The notes beneath the pieces are model-generated. The model saw nothing but the letters and a program-made list of their open reading frames with translations, was not told the origin of the DNA and ran no database searches. Below, piece by piece: positions 60,911 through 64,000 of a stretch of DNA of 64,000 nt. Both the position numbers and the translations under genes were made by a program. Position 1 is the stretch's first letter. The number at the start of each line of letters is the position of its first letter. This DNA comes from Mesorhizobium amorphae CCNWGS0123 (GTDB lineage: Bacteria; Pseudomonadota; Alphaproteobacteria; Rhizobiales; Rhizobiaceae), in contig NZ_CP015318.1 in NCBI RefSeq assembly GCF_001686985.1, positions 5,268,001 through 5,332,000 on the forward strand, read 5' to 3'.

Positions 60911-62236
60911 ATGCGCGCACCGCTGCAGCACATCGAGACATCTGGCGAACTGCCACGGTCCGCGGACGCCGTGGTGATCGGCGGCGGCATTGTCGGCGTC
61001 TTCACTGCCTACTATCTGGCCAGGCGCGGCATGAAGGTCGCGCTTGTCGAAAAAGGTCGCATCGGCGCCGAACAGTCCTCCCGGAATTGGGGCTGGTGCC
61101 GGCAGCAGAACCGAGACGCGCGCGAGCTGCCGATGGCAACCCGCAGCCTCGATCTGTGGGACAGCTTCGCGACGGAAACCGGCGAGGACACCGGCTTTCG
61201 CCGCTGCGGCCTGCTCTACCTCAGCAATGACGAGGCGGAACTGGCCGGCTGGGCGCGCTGGCGTGATTTCGCCAAAACGGCGGGCGTCACCACCCACATG
61301 CTCGACAGCACCGGGGCCAGCGAGCGAGGCCGCGCCACGGGCCGGACCTGGAAGGGCGGCGTCTTCTCGCCGAGCGACGGCACCGCCGACCCGTCGCGCG
61401 CAGCGCCCTCGGTCGCTCGCGCCATCCTCAAGCTCGGCGGCACCCTGCACCAGAGTTGCGCCGCACGCGGTATCGAGACGGAGGGCGGTCGCCTGAGCGG
61501 CGTGGTCACCGAAGGCGGAACCATCCGGACCAAGCTGGCTATCCTGGCCGGCGGCGCCTGGGCCTCCTCCTTTTGCCGGCAGTTCGGTTTCCGCTTTCCG
61601 CAGGCGTCGATCCGTTCCTCCATCCTGTCCGTCTCGCCCGGCGCCGAGGGCCTGCCGGATGCGCTGCACACGGCAAGGATCTCGGCCACGCGTCGCAGCG
61701 ACGGCGGCTACACGCTCGCCATAAGCGGACGCGGCCGCGTGGATGTGACCCCGCAGCAGCTGCGTTTCTCGTCGCAGTTCCTGCCGATGTTCCTGAAGCG
61801 CTGGCGCAGCCTCGCGCCCGGTGGGCTGCAGGGTATGCGCTCCGGCCACGAAACGCTGCAACGCTGGCGGCTCGACCGGCCGACGCCGATGGAGCGCATG
61901 CGCATCCTCGACCCGGCTCCGAATCGGGCGACCATCCGCCTTACCCATGCCCGGGCGCTCGAACTCCTGCCCGACCTCGCAAAGACCAGGATCAGCGCGG
62001 CCTGGGCCGGCTACATCGACAGCACGCCGGACGGCGTGCCCGCCATCGGCGAGATTGATTCCGTTCCCGGATTCTTCCTGGCCGCCGGATTTTCGGGACA
62101 CGGTTTTGGCATCGGACCCGGAGCCGGGCACCTCGTCGCCGATCTGGTGACCGGGTCGGAACCGATCGTCGACCCGAAATCCTATGATCCCCGGCGCTTC
62201 GACGCTTCGGTCTGGGGGAAGGTTGCCGATTTCTAA
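60911..62236 (+). CDS. FAD-dependent oxidoreductase (DAO family)
   Basis: A 441-residue flavoprotein. FAD motif VVIGGGIVGVFTAYYLARRG, then SSRNWGWCRQQNRD, the pattern of DadA-like or opine/amine oxidases. The C-terminal motif AGYIDSTPDGVPAIGE and SGHGFGIGPGAG is conserved in the family. GAGGG precedes the ATG at 60911. It is a second amine-type oxidase and may act with the HcnA/HcnB-like genes that follow on the other strand. Confidence 0.88.
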   Translation: MRAPLQHIETSGELPRSADAVVIGGGIVGVFTAYYLARRGMKVALVEKGRIGAEQSSRNWGWCRQQNRDARELPMATRSLDLWDSFATETGEDTGFRRCGLLYLSNDEAELAGWARWRDFAKTAGVTTHMLDSTGASERGRATGRTWKGGVFSPSDGTADPSRAAPSVARAILKLGGTLHQSCAARGIETEGGRLSGVVTEGGTIRTKLAILAGGAWASSFCRQFGFRFPQASIRSSILSVSPGAEGLPDALHTARISATRRSDGGYTLAISGRGRVDVTPQQLRFSSQFLPMFLKRWRSLAPGGLQGMRSGHETLQRWRLDRPTPMERMRILDPAPNRATIRLTHARALELLPDLAKTRISAAWAGYIDSTPDGVPAIGEIDSVPGFFLAAGFSGHGFGIGPGAGHLVADLVTGSEPIVDPKSYDPRRFDASVWGKVADF

Positions 62237-62268
62237 GGCCTGATCCAGGGATGGCTTCCGCAATCGCA

Positions 62269-63630
62269 TCAGCCTTCCCGCAGGAAAGCGCCGATGGGCG
62301 CCGGCCGGACAGGCGCCTGCCCGCGAAATCGGCCGACAGCGTCAGGCGTGCATCCGGCTTGTGCCGCGACGAGTTCGACGGCAGCCAACTGGCAGTAGCG
62401 CCCCTGGCATCGCCCCATGCCGACGCGTGACAGCGACTTCACCCTGTTGGCCTCGCCGAAACCCGCGTTCTCGCGTACGGCTCCGGCCGTCACGTTCTCG
62501 CAGCGGCAGACGACCGCGTCGTCGGGGAGTGCCCGCACCATCGCCGCTGGCCAGGGAAAGGCGCAAGCCAGACCGCGGGCAAAGCGCCCGACCCTCGCGA
62601 GCTTTCGCAGATCGGCGCTGGCGGAAGGCTCCGGATGTCCGAGATCGGCAAGGCATGCCGCCGCCGCGAGACGTCCAGCGATCTCCGCGCCGTCCGCACC
62701 CAGAAGACGAACCCCATCGCCCGCAAGATAGACTCCGTTGCCGGCCCGACCCACCTCGTCGCTCTTTGGCAGCCATTGCCGCCACTCCTCGTCATAGGTG
62801 AAGGCGCAGCCCACAAGATCGGCCAGATGCGTCTCCGCCCGCAGGTGCCAGCCCATGCCTATCGTATCGCATGGCGTGAGGCGTTCCCGGCCGCCGGCGT
62901 CGCGCCAACGCATCGCAGTGACGCCCTTCCCGTCGGCCTCGATCCGTTCGAGCGTCACGCCCGCATGGTAGCGGCCGCCGAGCCTCGCCCGCAGGGCCAG
63001 ACCGCGCAATGCGACGAACGGCCGGGAGGCAAGCTGCAAGAGCCCCCGCATCTGCTGATGCCAGGGAGAGGTGTCCAGCACCGCCGCCACATCCGCTCCA
63101 GCCTTGACGAGTTGGGCGCCGACCAGCGTCAGCAAAGGCCCCGATCCTATCAGGACGATCCGCCGCCCAAGCGCCACCCCCTGCGCCTTGAGCGCGATCT
63201 GCGCCGCGCCGAGGCTGTAGACGCCGGCACTCTGCCAGCCCGGCACTGGAGCGACACGGTCGGACGCGCCGGTCGCAAGGATCAGGCGGTCGTAGATGAT
63301 CACCTGCACGCCGCCCTCCCCCAGCACATGCAGCCGACCCTCGTGCACGGCGATGACCGAGCTCGCCGCGCAATGGGTGAGCCGCCCCTCTGCCGCCAGC
63401 CGGTCGAACAGCGAATGCAGCGCGTCCGCCTTCGCCGCCTCCGATCCGTAGAGCTGCTGCGGCGTGCGGATGAACCCGGCCGGCGGGCGGCGATAGATCT
63501 GGCCGCCCGCGCGCTGCCCCTCGTCGATCACCACTGGATGGAGCCCGGCCTCGACCAGCGTCGCGGCCGCCCTTATGCCGGCCGGACCGGCGCCCACGAT
63601 CACGATCCGCGGCGGCAAGGTCTCGCTCAC
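62269..63630 (-). CDS. HcnB/OoxA-like FAD-NAD oxidoreductase with BFD-type [2Fe-2S] domain
   Basis: A 453-residue protein. It has two Rossmann motifs (VIVGAGPAGIRAA and VLIGSGPLLTLVGAQ) and a C-terminal BFD-like cluster, CRCENVTAGAV and RCQGRYCQ. This is the arrangement of the alpha subunit of heteromeric opine/nopaline oxidases and HcnB. The start is GTG at 63630, overlapping the stop of the ferredoxin-like gene (GTGA); an ORF-like extension upstream is not supported. Confidence 0.88.
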   Translation of the reverse strand: MSETLPPRIVIVGAGPAGIRAAATLVEAGLHPVVIDEGQRAGGQIYRRPPAGFIRTPQQLYGSEAAKADALHSLFDRLAAEGRLTHCAASSVIAVHEGRLHVLGEGGVQVIIYDRLILATGASDRVAPVPGWQSAGVYSLGAAQIALKAQGVALGRRIVLIGSGPLLTLVGAQLVKAGADVAAVLDTSPWHQQMRGLLQLASRPFVALRGLALRARLGGRYHAGVTLERIEADGKGVTAMRWRDAGGRERLTPCDTIGMGWHLRAETHLADLVGCAFTYDEEWRQWLPKSDEVGRAGNGVYLAGDGVRLLGADGAEIAGRLAAAACLADLGHPEPSASADLRKLARVGRFARGLACAFPWPAAMVRALPDDAVVCRCENVTAGAVRENAGFGEANRVKSLSRVGMGRCQGRYCQLAAVELVAAQAGCTPDAVGRFRGQAPVRPAPIGAFLREG

Positions 63631-63929
63631 GGCCAGCTCTCCCGTACGGTTGTGCGCAACCGCATGCCTTCTGTGACAAGTGCCGAGCACGCCCGTATAC
63701 GCGGTCCCTCGTCCTGCCACACCCAGCAATCCTGGCAGGCGCCCATCAGGCAGAAGCCGGCGCGCGGCTCGGGTCCGAACTCGGACTTTCGCAAGACTTG
63801 CCCTGAAGCCAGCATGGCGGTCAGCACGGTGTCGCCTGCAAGCGCAGAGCGAATCTCACCGTCGAGAAAGAATTTCACCTCGGCGCGGTCGCGTTCGGCC
63901 AGCCGGACGATGCGGCCGGCCTTCATCAT
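63627..63929 (-). CDS. HcnA-like [2Fe-2S] ferredoxin-type subunit
   Basis: A 100-residue protein with the cluster motif CLMGACQDCWVW and a further Cys in RIRACSA, typical of the Fer2_4 family. It pairs with the HcnB-like protein to form the small subunits of opine-oxidase or hydrogen-cyanide-synthase-like enzymes. It overlaps the upstream gene's stop by ATGA. Confidence 0.87.
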   Translation of the reverse strand: MMKAGRIVRLAERDRAEVKFFLDGEIRSALAGDTVLTAMLASGQVLRKSEFGPEPRAGFCLMGACQDCWVWQDEGPRIRACSALVTEGMRLRTTVRESWP

Positions 63930-64000
63930 TCCGCGGCCTCTCGCACCGGGCCAGGACGAGGCAGTTCGGGGAACCGTTCGCAGACCGCATCGAACGCCGC
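63926..64000 (-). CDS. 3'-terminal fragment of an upstream gene (possibly the HcnC-like subunit)
   Basis: The last 24 codons and stop read AAFDAVCERFPELPRPGPVR then EAAE. The stop overlaps the HcnA-like gene by ATGA. A third subunit of an opine-oxidase-like enzyme would be expected here, but this short tail cannot identify it. The rest lies beyond the right edge. Confidence 0.55.
   Translation of the reverse strand, partial: AAFDAVCERFPELPRPGPVREAAE

Noticed and set aside
1..64000. CRISPR array or insertion sequence
   Set aside because: No regularly spaced repeats and no transposase or terminal inverted-repeat pair were seen on either strand.

Overview
The window is high-GC, tightly packed DNA from an alphaproteobacterium of the order Hyphomicrobiales. 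A Mesorhizobium-like rhizobium is the best guess. The basis is a fixP-fixGHIS block beside fixLJ/fixK regulators, several small protein families typical of rhizobia, and many ABC-transport catabolic operons. Genus is inferred; no rRNA or tRNA gene is present to settle it.

Region 1 (1-12.2 kb) is a microaerobic respiration module. It holds the 3' end of fixP (cbb3 oxidase c-type subunit), the translationally coupled fixGHIS genes for oxidase maturation, a CBS-BON protein, a LysE exporter, a DUF6455 protein, a tandem UspA protein, the heme-PAS oxygen sensor FixL, its regulator FixJ, a flavin-binding oxidase-like protein and a FixK-type Crp/Fnr regulator. Perfect TTGA-N6-TCAA boxes precede fixG, the DUF6455 gene and the uspA/fixL divergence, with near-matches elsewhere. 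The whole oxygen cascade and several of its targets are therefore together.

Region 2 (12.6-28.8 kb) is an accessory block. An AcoR-type sigma-54 activator faces a long leftward operon: soluble di-iron monooxygenase large subunit, reductase, small subunit, coupling protein, amidohydrolase, DUF59 protein, dedicated GroEL, zinc alcohol dehydrogenase, aquaporin and DUF1097 protein, closed by an intrinsic terminator. It resembles the mim/prm propane-phenol-acetone monooxygenase clusters. A textbook -24/-12 promoter and TGTAA repeats lie upstream. Divergent from it is a compact four-gene cassette of unrecognised function (two small proteins, a WD40-like propeller, a 57-residue protein). This is the best candidate for an undescribed system.

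Region 3 (29.7-41.0 kb) is an acid-sugar catabolic locus: four different enolase-superfamily dehydratase-like genes, a GntR regulator, a complete sugar ABC transporter and an RraA/HMG-aldolase-like protein. Regions 2 and 3 lie between two direct copies of a ~98-bp repeat (12605 and 41388). Each begins with something like the reverse complement of a tRNA 3' end. A third, shorter tRNA-end-like sequence and a HipA-like relic lie at the junction of the two blocks, which suggests stepwise acquisition.

Region 4 (41.7-64 kb) is a catabolic region for amino or N-substituted compounds: two bipartite GNAT proteins, M20 deacetylase, hydroxyacid reductase, cupin, two aldehyde dehydrogenases, tartrate/isopropylmalate-type dehydrogenase, two FAD amine oxidases, class III aminotransferase, two HAD hydrolases, a complete oligopeptide-type ABC transporter, an Lrp regulator, and an HcnA/HcnB-like pair whose next partner runs off the right edge.
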